Assembly: GCF_900107235.1 (NCBI RefSeq)
Contig: NZ_FNPF01000011.1
Location: 58,303 to 122,302 of the forward strand
Direction: 5' to 3'
From: Citreimonas salinaria
Lineage (GTDB): Bacteria > Pseudomonadota > Alphaproteobacteria > Rhodobacterales > Rhodobacteraceae
Length of the DNA: 64,000 nucleotides
Under the pieces are notes generated by a model. It made no database searches, had not been told where the DNA came from, and saw nothing but the letters and a program-made list of their open reading frames with translations. Position 1 is the first letter of the stretch; each line of letters starts with the position of its first letter. Positions 9,656-18,541 of the stretch are shown here, piece by piece. The position numbers were made by a program, and so were the translations under genes.

Positions 9656-10282
9656 TCAATCGCTGCCGAAGAGGCCGCCCTCTGCGCTGCCGCCCGAGGA
9701 GAAAAACGCCCACAATCCGCCCCCGGCCGCGATCACCGCGCCGACGAAGCCCAACAGCATCAGCAGCCCGTCGCGGTAGAGCAGGCCGAGGCCGAAGATT
9801 GCGATGACGATCATCGGTCCGGAGGTGGCGAAGGGAATGAGTTCGAGCGGCGGGACGGTGAGCAGCAGAAGCAGGATCACGATGCAGGCCGCGCGCCGCC
9901 CGGTCGGGCCGGCGAACCGCTTGAGACGCTCGTGCAATTTGGCGTCGATCCGCAGGGACACGGGCTTCAGCCAGTTCACCGACTTGATGACCTTGTCCGA
10001 ATCGAGCCGGCGCTTGCGCAACCAGTGCGGCGCCCAGAAATGTTCGTACCCCATGAGCATGCGGACCGTCAGGATGGCGAGCGTCAGCGCGAGAAGGGTC
10101 GGAAAGCCGGGAATGCCGCCGATCGGGGTGAGCTCGATCAGGGGCAGCACGGCCAGCGCGGGGCCATAGCCGCGATGATCGAGCGCGTCGAGCAGGTGGC
10201 CCACCTCGACGGTGTCGCCGCCCTCGGACGCCTCATCAAGTTCTTCGACGACGTCGGTCAGCTCGCCTTCTCGCTCTTTCAT
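9656..10282 (-). CDS. ExoD-family inner-membrane protein
   Basis: 208 residues from the ATG at 10282, preceded by a GAGG site. The family (PF06055) is named for Rhizobium ExoD, linked to exopolysaccharide synthesis and alkaline tolerance. A charged N-terminal stretch precedes GYGPALAVLPLIELTPIGGIPG, then several hydrophobic segments, including IVILLLLLTVPPLELIPF and a C-terminal pair. Its biochemical role is unknown. It is followed by the convergent GNAT gene, 31 bp away. Confidence 0.82.
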   Translation of the reverse strand: MKEREGELTDVVEELDEASEGGDTVEVGHLLDALDHRGYGPALAVLPLIELTPIGGIPGFPTLLALTLAILTVRMLMGYEHFWAPHWLRKRRLDSDKVIKSVNWLKPVSLRIDAKLHERLKRFAGPTGRRAACIVILLLLLTVPPLELIPFATSGPMIVIAIFGLGLLYRDGLLMLLGFVGAVIAAGGGLWAFFSSGGSAEGGLFGSD

Positions 10283-10480
10283 ACCGAGCCTCGTGCCTGC
10301 GGAGTATCCAGCGTGGTAACGCGGCGCGGGGTGGCCCGTTCCGCCGGCGCTGCCAGCCGGTCGTGCCCGGCGGGGGCGAACCTCGGCTGATGCGGGAGGA
10401 AAGAGCATTCGAGAGTGCAGGACGGCGCGCATCTGCCGCGATCGAACACGCTGCTCACGTGCGCAGTCGTGCGCGCAGGT

Positions 10481-10516
10481 GAAAACGAAACGGGCGCACG
10501 GTTTCCCGTGCGCCCG
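10481..10516 (-). terminator. Intrinsic terminator of the DUF481 gene
   Basis: An 11-bp perfect stem (CGGGCGCACGG, loop TTTC) at 10491-10516. Read on the minus strand it is followed by a T-rich TTTCGTTTTC tract. It lies 51 bp past the stop of the DUF481 gene. Confidence 0.85.
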
Positions 10517-10567
10517 ATCGAACAGGGCGTGCGAAGTCGCGCGCCCCGCTATCAGGCGGTCAGCCGA

Positions 10568-11395
10568 TCAGTTGAGGCCGACGACCAGCGACACGCCCAG
10601 CGTGTTGTCGGTGGCTTCGAAGCCGGCCTTGGGGTCGGTGTGATGCTCGGTCCCGAGGCTGGTGCGCAGCGCCAGGCGATCGTTCAGCGCGACATTCATG
10701 CCGATCTCGTTGTAGATGACCGTGTCCGACTCGGATGCGATGACGTCGGTGTCGTTGGTCAGGAACGTGGTCGGCGAGACCTGGTACGAGAACGCCGACG
10801 ACAGGCTGAGCGCCTCTTCCTCGAAATCGGCGTCGAGCGCGTCGTCAAGCTCGGCCACGCGGTAGCCGGGGCCACCCTGGACGGCCCACTTGATGGTCGG
10901 CTGGTCGTAGATCCAGTAACCGGCGCCGATGCCGACGAAGGTGTCGCTGTCATAGGCCGAGAATTCGTCGACCGTGCCCTGCACCTTCGCGAAACCATAG
11001 GCGCGCGTGGTGAAGTCGCGAGTGTACTGGAAGTCGTAGAACAGGCTTTCCTCGGTCGTGTCGCCATCGTCCTCGGCATAGGTGTAGTTCAGACGCAACT
11101 CGTAGCCGTTGGTGCCGTCGTAGTAGCCCAGGTTCGAGCCGATGCCGAGATAGACGTCGTCGCTGTTGCCGCTGGTGGCGGTGCCTCGCAGCGCGATCGA
11201 GCCGTCGAAGCCGAGCGTGCGGCCGCGGTTGCCGAAGTCGTCGATGTCACGCTCGAAGTCGTCCTCGATCGCGTCGGTCAGCGCCTCGTTGCGGTCCTCG
11301 GCCATGTTCGTGTTGTCGAACGCGGTCTGCGCGAAGGCGGGCGAGAAGGCGACGATGCCGGCCAGCGTCAGGTATGGAAGTGCGCGGTTTCCCAT
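10568..11395 (-). CDS. DUF481 (YdiY-like) outer-membrane protein
   Basis: 275 residues. The ATG at 11395 follows an AAGGGGA site and gives a signal peptide ending SPAFAQ. The mature protein is acidic with alternating aromatic strands (YELRLNYTYAED, FYDFQYTRDFTTRAYGFAKVQG, GIGAGYWIYD) and ends in a beta-barrel-like GVSLVVGLN. This matches DUF481, the putative salt-induced outer-membrane family. The precise function is unknown. It is monocistronic, with its own terminator. Confidence 0.82.
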   Translation of the reverse strand: MGNRALPYLTLAGIVAFSPAFAQTAFDNTNMAEDRNEALTDAIEDDFERDIDDFGNRGRTLGFDGSIALRGTATSGNSDDVYLGIGSNLGYYDGTNGYELRLNYTYAEDDGDTTEESLFYDFQYTRDFTTRAYGFAKVQGTVDEFSAYDSDTFVGIGAGYWIYDQPTIKWAVQGGPGYRVAELDDALDADFEEEALSLSSAFSYQVSPTTFLTNDTDVIASESDTVIYNEIGMNVALNDRLALRTSLGTEHHTDPKAGFEATDNTLGVSLVVGLN

Positions 11396-11735
11396 TGGAT
11401 TCCCCTTTCGGTTTGATGACGTGCTTTGAACACGGTCACCTAGGCCATTGATCCCGCCCGTCCGCCCCCTGCGCGTCATGTGTTGCACGGTTGCGACGGT
11501 CCGCGCTGACGTGATCTTGCCGCCACGGTGCGCAAAAAATATTTAAGCCAATGAATTAAATCTATAAAAACTCATTTTCCGCCAAGTATCCCTGAAACTT
11601 TCAACAAGATGTGAAGAATTTAATGGAACTCTCCGGTTGCGTGGCGGAACCGCAAGACAGGCCAGACGGGTGGCGCCATCGCCCCTCGTCACCGGGGGCG
11701 TCGCGCGCTACAAGGCGGCAACGAACGGAGGCCCC
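11396..11735. other. Divergent intergenic region with an AT-rich core
   Basis: This 340-bp gap separates the DUF481 gene (minus) from the NYN gene (plus). A core at about 11527-11615 is strikingly AT-rich for this genome (AAAAAATATTTAAGCC, then AATTAAATCTATAAAAACTC). It probably holds the divergent promoters and perhaps a nucleoid-protein site. I see no gene in it and no clear dyad. Confidence 0.5.
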
Positions 11736-12443
11736 ATGCCAGACGAGACAAAGCTGCTTGCCGTCCTGATCGACGCGGACAACACCTCGCCGAAATACAC
11801 CAAGGCGATCTTCGACGAGATCGCGTCGATCGGGCAGGCGTCGGTGCGGCGCTGCTACGGCGATTTTTCCAGCCATCAGATGCACGGCTGGTCCAAGGTG
11901 CAGGCCGAGTTCGGGCTGGTGCCGCATCACCAGCCCGCCAACACCGTGGGCAAGAACGCCAGTGACATCGCGCTGGTTATCGACGCGATGGACCTGATGC
12001 ACACGGGCCGCTTCGGTGGCTTCGTGCTGGTCAGCTCGGATTCCGACTTCACACGGCTGGCGTCGCGACTGCGCGAGCAGGGGCTGGATGTCTACGGCAT
12101 GGGCATGCAGAAGACCCCCGACGCCTTCCGCAAGGCGTGCAAGCGGTTCATCTACCTCGAGAACCTCGACAACGCGCCGGAAAAGGCCGAGGGCGAGAAG
12201 GCCGCACCGACAGGCGACCTGAAGGAAGCGCGCGACCTGATCTTCAAGGCGATGGAAGGGCTGGACCAGGACGACGAGTGGTACGCGCTGGGCCCGCTGG
12301 GGCAGTACATCACCGCCGCGCATCCCGACTTCGACACCCGCACCTACGGCAAGCGCAAGCTGTCGGACCTCGTGGCCGACCTGAAGGTCTTCGAGACGCG
12401 GCGCGGACCGGGCAACCAGCTTCTCGTGCGGCGGGTCGACTGA
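11736..12443 (+). CDS. NYN-domain (PIN-like) protein with C-terminal OST-HTH/LOTUS domain
   Basis: 235 residues. The N-terminal NYN/PIN-like nuclease fold has the acidic residues expected for metal binding: IDADNTSP, KNASDIALVIDAMDL, then SSDSDFTRLA. The last 70 residues (KEARDLIFKAMEGLDQ to DLVADLKVFETRR) fit an OST-HTH/LOTUS domain, an RNA-binding module often fused to NYN. It is probably an RNase acting on structured RNA, with target unknown. The ATG at 11736 follows a GGAGG site. It is convergent with the AEC transporter. Confidence 0.85.
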   Translation: MPDETKLLAVLIDADNTSPKYTKAIFDEIASIGQASVRRCYGDFSSHQMHGWSKVQAEFGLVPHHQPANTVGKNASDIALVIDAMDLMHTGRFGGFVLVSSDSDFTRLASRLREQGLDVYGMGMQKTPDAFRKACKRFIYLENLDNAPEKAEGEKAAPTGDLKEARDLIFKAMEGLDQDDEWYALGPLGQYITAAHPDFDTRTYGKRKLSDLVADLKVFETRRGPGNQLLVRRVD

Positions 12444-12455
12444 ACGCGGCGGAAC

Positions 12456-13382
12456 TCAGGCGCTGACCAGTGCGATAACACCGGTGACGGTCAGGATCGA
12501 CAACGTCGTCGAGATCAGGATCGAGGCCGACACGCGCTGGGGCGCCACGCCGTAATGCTGCGCCAGAATGAAGACGTTGCCCGCCACCGGCAGCGCCGCC
12601 GCCGAGATCGCGACGGAGGCCTTGTAGGGGTCGGCCGGGAACACGACCAGCGCGCCCAGGGCCACCAGGCCGGGATGCAGCACCAGCTTGCAGAAGCTGA
12701 GCCAGCCCGCAACCTGCAGCCGCTCGGCTGACTTTGAGGCCAGCGACGCGCCGATGGCGAACAGGGCTCCGGGTGTGGCGGCGTTGCCGAGGATGGTCAG
12801 GAAGTCGCTCGCCGGGGCGGGCAGGTGCAGGCCGGTCGATGCGAAGGCAAGGCCCAGCACGATCGCCACGATCATGGGGTTCTTCACCAGCCCCAGCAGG
12901 ACGGTTCGCAGCACCGCCCCCATTCCGCCCGTGCCGCGCGAGCCGGTGACGAGAATCACCAGCGCCGACGAGAAAACGATGAGGTCGATGGACAGGACCA
13001 GGATGATCGGGCCGACGGCCTGCTGCCCCAAGAGTACGGCTAGCATCGGCACGCCGAGAAAGCCGGTGTTGCCGATGGCGGCGCATTGCGACTCGATCGC
13101 CGCGGTGGGCGTGTCGAGGCCGCGCAGGAAGGCCACCAGCATCGCGATGCCGTAGACGAAGGCGGTGCCCCAGAGGTAAGCCATCGCCAGTTGCGGATCG
13201 AAGATCTGGTCGATCGACAGCGTGGCCGAGAACCGGAACAGCATCGCCGACAGCGCAAAGTAGAAGACGAACTTGGTCAGGTAGGCGGTGGCTTCCTCGG
13301 GAAAGAAGCGGGTGCGCGCGGCACCATAGCCCAGCCCGATCAGGGCGAAGAAGGGCAAGGTCTTCAGCAGGATCTCAAGCAT
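12456..13382 (-). CDS. AEC family transporter
   Basis: 308 residues with about ten hydrophobic segments, beginning MLEILLKTLPFFALIGLGYGAARTRFF. It contains GNTGFLGVPM, the signature of the auxin efflux carrier/malate permease family (PF03547). It is likely a secondary transporter for organic acids or amino-acid-like anions in the inner membrane. It is the last gene of a minus-strand run, 30 bp after the ornithine-cyclodeaminase-like gene. The substrate cannot be told. Confidence 0.87.
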   Translation of the reverse strand: MLEILLKTLPFFALIGLGYGAARTRFFPEEATAYLTKFVFYFALSAMLFRFSATLSIDQIFDPQLAMAYLWGTAFVYGIAMLVAFLRGLDTPTAAIESQCAAIGNTGFLGVPMLAVLLGQQAVGPIILVLSIDLIVFSSALVILVTGSRGTGGMGAVLRTVLLGLVKNPMIVAIVLGLAFASTGLHLPAPASDFLTILGNAATPGALFAIGASLASKSAERLQVAGWLSFCKLVLHPGLVALGALVVFPADPYKASVAISAAALPVAGNVFILAQHYGVAPQRVSASILISTTLSILTVTGVIALVSA

Positions 13383-13412
13383 GGGCGCGGGCGCGCGACG
13401 CCGGGCGGCGCA

Positions 13413-14321
13413 TCAGGGTGCGTCCACCGAGTCGAGGATGTGGCGCGCGACCATCAGGTCGAGATGCGCGCCGCCGCCGTTCTTGAACAGCGTGATCTCG
13501 TCGTCGCTGTCGCGCCGCATGCGGTCGCCGTCGTAGTAATCCGCGATCACGTAGTCCGGCGTGATGGCGCCGGATTCGAGCGGGATCTTCAATTCGCCGA
13601 TATGGCCCAACGTGGTGTCGCGGCTGTCGACGAAGATCCGCGCGCGTTGCAGCGCCGTATCGTCGGCCTCGCGCATGTCGGGACGGTAGGCGCCGATCAG
13701 GTCCAAGTGCGTGCCCGGGCGCAGCCAGTCGCCTTTCAGGAACGGCTCGGTCGCCATAGTGGCGCAGGCGACGATGTCGGCGCCGCGCACGGCGGTCTCC
13801 AGATCGTCGGTCCAGCCGATGCCATGCGCCGTGGCAAAGCCGCGCGCCTTCTCGGGCGTGCGGTTCCAGACCGTGAAACGCGCCTTCGGGAAGGCGGCGG
13901 AATAGGCCTGCACCAGCGAGGCGCCCACGGTGCCGGCGCCGGCGATGACGATGTGTTCGCTGTCGGGGCGGGCAAGGCGCCGGGCGGCGAGCAGGCTGTC
14001 GCCGGCGGTCTTCCACTTGGTCAGCAGGTGGAAGTCGATCACCGCGGCGAGCATGCCTGAATCGTCCTGGTAGAGCGTGGCCGCGCCGTTGACGACCGCG
14101 CGTCCCGCATCGGGATTGCCAGGGAAGATCGTCGCCACCTTGACCAGCAGCCCCAGCCCGTCGATCCACGCCGAGCGGTTCAGCGTGGTGTCGCGCCCGC
14201 GATAGAGGAACACGTCCGCGATCTCGGCCTTGGGCAGACGGTGGCCGGAGGCGATCGCGTCGGCGAGTTTCAGCCAGCCGAGCCGCGCCTCGCCCTCGGC
14301 AAAGGAAATCGTGCGGGTCAT
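13413..14321 (-). CDS. Ornithine cyclodeaminase family protein
   Basis: 302 residues. An N-terminal substrate lobe precedes the NAD(P)-binding motif IVIAGAGTVGASLVQAY. Other blocks are VKVATIFPGNPDAG and LIGAYRPDMREADD, typical of the ornithine cyclodeaminase/mu-crystallin superfamily (PF02423). Members include ornithine cyclodeaminase, ketimine and imine reductases and alanine dehydrogenases, so the substrate is open. The ATG at 14321 overlaps the stop of the HAD gene (ATGA), so the pair is probably co-translated. Confidence 0.85.
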   Translation of the reverse strand: MTRTISFAEGEARLGWLKLADAIASGHRLPKAEIADVFLYRGRDTTLNRSAWIDGLGLLVKVATIFPGNPDAGRAVVNGAATLYQDDSGMLAAVIDFHLLTKWKTAGDSLLAARRLARPDSEHIVIAGAGTVGASLVQAYSAAFPKARFTVWNRTPEKARGFATAHGIGWTDDLETAVRGADIVACATMATEPFLKGDWLRPGTHLDLIGAYRPDMREADDTALQRARIFVDSRDTTLGHIGELKIPLESGAITPDYVIADYYDGDRMRRDSDDEITLFKNGGGAHLDLMVARHILDSVDAP

Positions 14322-14938
14322 CGGGCCTGCTCGTTGGTCAGCAGGCCTTCGACCACCAGGCGCTGGGCCCATCCCTCGGAGCCGGTGAACAGGTGCGTCA
14401 GCCAGCCGCGGGCGTTGGCGGCGGCGATGTTGTCGGGCTTATCGTCGGTGAACAAAAGCGCCTGCGGGGGGATCCCGCAATCGGCCTCGACCTGCGCGTA
14501 GATTTCCGGTTCGGGCTTGATGACGCCCATGCGCGCCGAGACGTAGGTGCGGTCGAATTCCGACAGGAAGTCGAATTCCGGCGTGGCTACCGCCCAGGTG
14601 CCGATGCCGAAATTCGTCAGCGCGAAGACCGGCACGCCGTTGGCGCGCAGGGCGCGCAGCAGGCGCACGGAATGGTCGATCCGCGGCGTGGCAAGCTCCA
14701 GCCAGTTGTCGTGCCACATGCGGATCGCGTCGGCCCATTGCGGGTGCCTTTCGGCCCAGTCGTAGATGGTTTCGCGGAAGTCGCCGCCGCGGTCGACGTG
14801 GTCGTTCATGCCGTGCAGGTCGACCTCGGCGAACATCGCGCGGCGCGCCTCCTCGCCGATGACGCGGTCGTAGTAGCGTTCGGGCTGCCATTCGATCAGC
14901 ACGTTCCCGATGTCGAAGATCACCGCCTGCGGGATCAT
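14318..14938 (-). CDS. HAD-superfamily phosphatase (YihX-like)
   Basis: 206 residues. The nucleophile D9 sits in [12 protein letters not shown], where Gly-Asn replaces the second Asp, as in YihX-type sugar-phosphate phosphatases. Motif II is ALTNFG, the Lys motif is in [10 protein letters not shown], and the acidic motif IV is FTDDKPDN. It probably dephosphorylates a small metabolite. Overlaps of 4 nt at both ends tie it into the fghA-yaiI-HAD-OCD operon. Longer N-terminal readings lack similarity. Confidence 0.85.
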   Translation of the reverse strand: MIPQAVIFDIGNVLIEWQPERYYDRVIGEEARRAMFAEVDLHGMNDHVDRGGDFRETIYDWAERHPQWADAIRMWHDNWLELATPRIDHSVRLLRALRANGVPVFALTNFGIGTWAVATPEFDFLSEFDRTYVSARMGVIKPEPEIYAQVEADCGIPPQALLFTDDKPDNIAAANARGWLTHLFTGSEGWAQRLVVEGLLTNEQAR

Positions 14939-15393
14939 GTCGTCTCCTTCGCGGCCTTGCGAAGCGCGGTTTCCAGCGCGTCGAGGAAGCGGCTTCGGTC
15001 GGGCTTTGTAAAGCCCTTGCCGCCACCTTGCCGGAACGGGTCGGCAGCGCGGAGGTCGGCCATCAGGTCGCGAGTGGCCAGCTGCTGGCCGATGTTGCGC
15101 GCGTCCAGCACCGACCCGTCGTGCCGCAGCACCTGCGCGCCGGCCTCGACGCACTTCGCGGCCAGCGGCATGTCGGCGGTAATGACCACGTCGCCGCGGG
15201 TCGCGCGCTCGGCGATCCAGATGTCGGCCACGTCGGGGCCTTCGGGAACGATGACATGCTCGACCAACGGGTTCTGCGACGGCCGCAACCCGCCGTTGGA
15301 CACCATCTTCAGCGGCACGCGGTGGCGGGTCGCCACACGTTCGGCCTCGGCCTTCACGGGGCAGGCATCGGCATCGACGTAGAGGATCGTCAC
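14935..15393 (-). CDS. YaiI/YqxD family (DUF188) protein
   Basis: 152 residues starting at a GTG whose first bases overlap the fghA stop (GTGA). It begins [20 protein letters not shown], the hallmark of the YaiI/YqxD family (PF02639), a PIN-like fold with conserved acidic residues ([20 protein letters not shown]). A nuclease role has been proposed for the fold but the function is uncharacterised. The 3' end overlaps the start of the HAD gene by 4 nt. Confidence 0.88.
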   Translation of the reverse strand: MTILYVDADACPVKAEAERVATRHRVPLKMVSNGGLRPSQNPLVEHVIVPEGPDVADIWIAERATRGDVVITADMPLAAKCVEAGAQVLRHDGSVLDARNIGQQLATRDLMADLRAADPFRQGGGKGFTKPDRSRFLDALETALRKAAKETT

Positions 15394-16217
15394 GAGAAAA
15401 GCGCCTCGGCGTGGAAGGTGACGTGATCCTCGATGAAGGACGAGACGAAGAAGTAACTGTGGTCGTAGCCCTTCTGCATGCGGAAGACGCCGTCCTGCCG
15501 TGTGGCGGCCATCGCTTCGGCCAGCGCCTCGGGCATCAGCTTGTCAAGGAACTGGTCGTCTGTGCCCTGATCGATCAGCACGGGGACGCCGAGCCCGCCC
15601 TGGCGCATCAGCAGAGTGGAATCGTGCGCGGCCCATGTGGCCTCGTCGTCGCCGAGGTAAGCGTTGAACTGCTTGCGGCCCCAGTCGGACTGCGTCGGGT
15701 GCGCGATGGGCGCGAAGGCCGAGACGGATGCGAAGCGGCCGGGGTGGCGCATCGCGAGGGTCAGCGCCCCGTGCCCGCCCATCGAGTGTCCGGTAATCGC
15801 CTGCCGGTCCAGGTCCAGCGGGAACTGGGACAGTGCGGCGGGAAGCTCGTCTGCGACGTAGTCCCACATGCGGAAACGGGATGCCCAGGGGGATTCGGTG
15901 GCGTTGACGTAGAAGCCCGCGCCTTGGCCCAGGTCGAAGGCATCGTCGTCGGCCACGTCGGCGCCGCGCGGCGAGGTGTCGGGAAACACGAGCGCGATGC
16001 CGGCCTCGGCCGCCCAGCCCTGCGCGCCGGCCTTGGTCATGGCGTTCTCGTGCGTGCAGGTGAGGCCCGAGAGGTACCACAGCACCGGCACGGGGCCGTC
16101 TTCCGCCGCCGGGGGCAGGTACAGCCCGAAAGTCATCGGGCCGCCGCAGGCCGTGCTGTCATGGGTGTAGACGCGCTGCGTGCCGCCGAACGCGCGGCTT
16201 TCGGACTTGAGTTCCAT
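15390..16217 (-). CDS. fghA: S-formylglutathione hydrolase
   Basis: 275-residue alpha/beta hydrolase for the last step of glutathione-dependent formaldehyde oxidation (S-formylglutathione to formate and glutathione). The nucleophile serine is in [13 protein letters not shown], the acid is in [10 protein letters not shown] and the His is in KGYDHSYFF. The oxyanion region is [11 protein letters not shown]. The ATG at 16217 follows a GGAGG-like site (CGGAGGTCAAGGCG). No formaldehyde dehydrogenase is adjacent. It leads an operon of overlapping genes and lies 85 bp from the upstream TetR gene. Confidence 0.93.
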   Translation of the reverse strand: MELKSESRAFGGTQRVYTHDSTACGGPMTFGLYLPPAAEDGPVPVLWYLSGLTCTHENAMTKAGAQGWAAEAGIALVFPDTSPRGADVADDDAFDLGQGAGFYVNATESPWASRFRMWDYVADELPAALSQFPLDLDRQAITGHSMGGHGALTLAMRHPGRFASVSAFAPIAHPTQSDWGRKQFNAYLGDDEATWAAHDSTLLMRQGGLGVPVLIDQGTDDQFLDKLMPEALAEAMAATRQDGVFRMQKGYDHSYFFVSSFIEDHVTFHAEALFS

Positions 16218-16302
16218 CGCCTTGACCTCCGCCTGTTCGATGTTGCGGCGGTTATAGCCCCGAGCGCCGCGCTTGGCCACGCATGCGGCGGAGATGCGCC
16301 GG

Positions 16303-16917
16303 TCAGGCGCTGTAGCGGGCCATGAAGGTTTCCATGGCGCCGTCGACGACGCGCTCGATCTCGTCCGGGGAAAAGCCGTCGCGCAGGCCGAAGACCAGCT
16401 TGGTCCACAGATCGGCCTTGCAAAGCTCGGCGAACTGGTCGGCGGCCAGATCCAGGTCCTCGATGCAAAGCTCGCCCCGGTCGCGCGCGACCTTCAGGTA
16501 GTCCACCAACGCCACGTGCAGGGTCATCGGGCCGCTGCGGTAGAACTCGCGCCCTAGCTCGGGAAAACGGTCGGACTCGGCGACGCAGATGCGAAAGACC
16601 CGCTGGCCCATCGGCGAAAAGATGAAGCCAAGGAAGGTCGTCGCGGCCTTGCGAAGGACGACGCGCGGCGGTTGCGACAGGTCCATCGTCATCATCGCCT
16701 CGTCGGCCTGCCGCTTGCACTGGGCGGTGGCGACCTCGATGAACAGCAGGCGCTTGTCGGAAAAGTAGCTGTAAAGCGTGGCCTTGGACACGCCCGCCAC
16801 GCGCGCGATGTCGTCGACGCTGGCGCCTTCGAAACCGTCGCGCAGGAACACCTCGCGTGCGCCGGCGACCACCTGATCGAATTTGCGTCCCCTGCGCACA
16901 AGTGCCTGTGCCGACAT
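16303..16917 (-). CDS. TetR/AcrR family regulator
   Basis: 204 residues. The N-terminal HTH (GARE VFLRDGFEGASVDDIARV, then GVSKATLYSYFSDKRLLF) is the classic TetR fold. A C-terminal AefR-like domain follows (VFRICVAESDRFPELGREFY), which senses an unknown ligand. A TAAACC-N4-GGTTCA palindrome 31 bp upstream suggests autoregulation, and two related palindromes lie before the neighbouring small gene. It may also read through to fghA 85 bp downstream. Targets are inferred from sites only. Confidence 0.88.
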   Translation of the reverse strand: MSAQALVRRGRKFDQVVAGAREVFLRDGFEGASVDDIARVAGVSKATLYSYFSDKRLLFIEVATAQCKRQADEAMMTMDLSQPPRVVLRKAATTFLGFIFSPMGQRVFRICVAESDRFPELGREFYRSGPMTLHVALVDYLKVARDRGELCIEDLDLAADQFAELCKADLWTKLVFGLRDGFSPDEIERVVDGAMETFMARYSA

Positions 16918-16947
16918 GCCACCTCCACCCGTTGCGGACCTACAACG

Positions 16948-16963
16948 TAAACCGGGTGGTTCA
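16948..16963. promoter_or_regulatory. Putative TetR operator upstream of the TetR gene
   Basis: TAAACC-GGGT-GGTTCA, a near-palindrome with the same 6-4-6 layout as TAAACC-AACC-GGTTTA at 17265-17280. It lies 31 bp before the TetR start. Confidence 0.6.
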
Positions 16964-17046
16964 GTTCCTGCAAGCCATGCCGTCGCGGCGCCTATCCTTG
17001 CGCGCGGACGAGGCGGCGGCCGGGGGAATGCCGCCGTCCGAGGGGA

Positions 17047-17208
17047 TTACCGGGTGCAGCGCGGAGCGGTCTCGCAGTCCTGGATCGAGACTGGGGGCGC
17101 CGGGACAGGGGCCGGAAAGGTCAGGTCTGGCAGAAAGGCCGGGCCGACGTCGGCGTGCCCGGCGGTCGCGCCGAGGGCAAGAAGGGTGGCAAATGCGATG
17201 TGCTTCAT
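17047..17208 (-). CDS. Small exported protein, 53 residues
   Basis: The ATG at 17208 follows a strong GGAGAA site. The product begins MKHIAFATLLALGATAGHAD, a full signal peptide. The mature peptide is about 34 residues, Pro-rich (TFPAPVPAPPV), and contains two Cys (QDCETAPRC) that could form a disulfide. Homologues are unknown to me. Two TetR-type palindromes lie 26-75 bp upstream, so it is likely the main target of the adjacent TetR regulator. Confidence 0.65.
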   Translation of the reverse strand: MKHIAFATLLALGATAGHADVGPAFLPDLTFPAPVPAPPVSIQDCETAPRCTR

Positions 17209-17233
17209 GGGTGTTCTCCAAAGATGCTGATTG

Positions 17234-17283
17234 AACTAAACCATACAGTTTAGTTTAGAATAAGTAAACCAACCGGTTTACTT
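17234..17283. promoter_or_regulatory. Tandem TetR-type operators before the 53-residue gene
   Basis: Two palindromes: AACTAAAC-N6-GTTTAGTT at 17234-17255 and AAGTAAACC-N4-GGTTTACTT at 17262-17283. Their centres are about 28 bp apart. The cores TAAACCATACAGTTTA and TAAACCAACCGGTTTA resemble each other and the site at 16948. Confidence 0.72.
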
Positions 17284-17471
17284 GTGCAGGGCGGCCATTC
17301 GATCGTTCCCCACGGGGACCGCGGAATCAGGCACAGAGTTACCTTACGTCAATCACGCACAAGGCGCTGTGACATGAGTCACGTGTTTGGACGCCGCGCC
17401 CGCACGGGACGCTGTTCCGGCGCAGCCATCGAGGGCTACACCTTCCCCTTGGCGCAGCGTATGACGCCGGC

Positions 17472-18527
17472 ATGACAACCGTCCCTGAATTGTACCGCGC
17501 CCGCGCCGCCGAGGGCCACCTGACCCCGGATCCGGCGCAGGAAGACGCGCTGCCCGAGCTTGAGCGCATCCGCGCCGCCTTGGCAAATCCGCCGCGCAGG
17601 GGCCTGTTCCGCCGCGCCCCCGAGCCGCCGAAGGGGCTGTACCTGTGGGGCGGCGTGGGGCGCGGCAAGTCTATGCTGATGGACCTGTTCGTCGAGACGC
17701 TGACCGTCCCGGCGCGGCGCGTGCATTTCCACGCCTTCATGCAGGAGATCCAGGCCGGGATTCACCGTCTGCGCCAGCAGGGGCAGGACGACCCGATCCG
17801 GCAGGTCGCGGCTTCGGTCGCGCACAGCGTGAAGGTGCTGGCCTTCGACGAGATGCAGATCACCGACATCGCCGACGCGATGATCGTCGGCCGGCTGTTC
17901 GAGCAGCTGTTCGAGCGGGGCTGCGTGGTGGTGACGACCTCGAACCGGGCGCCGGACGACCTATACAAGGACGGGCTGAACCGGCAGCTGTTCCTGCCGT
18001 TCATCGACCTGATCAAGATGCGGCTGGTGGTGCACCGGCTGTCCTCGGACAAGGATTACCGGCAAGACCGGCTGACTGGCGCGCAGGTCTATTTCACCCC
18101 CGCTGACGCCGGGGCGCGCAAGGCAATCGACAAGATATGGCAGGACCTGACCGGCGGCCATGAGGAGACGCTGACCCTGACGGTGAAGGGGCGCGCGGTA
18201 GAACTTCCGCGCTATCACAACGGCGTGGCGCGGGCGCGGTTCTACGACCTGTGCGGCCACGCGCTGGGCCCGGCGGATTACCTCGCGCTGACCGAGGCGG
18301 TGCGGGTGCTGGTGCTCGAGGACATCCCCCGCCTGTCGCGGCGCAACTTCAACGACGCGCGCCGCTTCGTGACGTTGATCGACGCGCTCTACGAGGCGAA
18401 GGTGCGGCTGATCGCCAGCGCGGCGGACGCGCCGGAATCGTTGTATGTCGAAGGCCGCGGCAGCTTCGAGTTCGAGCGCACCGCCTCGCGCCTGCGCGAG
18501 ATGATGGCCGAGGGCTGGGGCGGCTGA
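17472..18527 (+). CDS. zapE: Cell division protein ZapE (AFG1-like ATPase)
   Basis: 351 residues. Walker A is GGVGRGKS (60-67) and Walker B is VLAFDEMQITD, followed by the sensor TTSNRAPDDLY. These are hallmarks of the AFG1/ZapE family (PF03969), which in E. coli acts on the Z-ring and in mitochondria on protein quality control. The ATG at 17472 gives the usual N terminus. It is followed by an intrinsic terminator, so it is probably a single-gene unit. Confidence 0.92.
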   Translation: MTTVPELYRARAAEGHLTPDPAQEDALPELERIRAALANPPRRGLFRRAPEPPKGLYLWGGVGRGKSMLMDLFVETLTVPARRVHFHAFMQEIQAGIHRLRQQGQDDPIRQVAASVAHSVKVLAFDEMQITDIADAMIVGRLFEQLFERGCVVVTTSNRAPDDLYKDGLNRQLFLPFIDLIKMRLVVHRLSSDKDYRQDRLTGAQVYFTPADAGARKAIDKIWQDLTGGHEETLTLTVKGRAVELPRYHNGVARARFYDLCGHALGPADYLALTEAVRVLVLEDIPRLSRRNFNDARRFVTLIDALYEAKVRLIASAADAPESLYVEGRGSFEFERTASRLREMMAEGWGG

Positions 18528-18541
18528 CAGACAATAAAAAA

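Noticed and set aside
16961..17221. 86-codon minus-strand frame over the small exported gene
   Set aside because: Different frame, no signal peptide and Arg/Pro-rich; the 53-residue frame with signal peptide and ribosome site is preferred.
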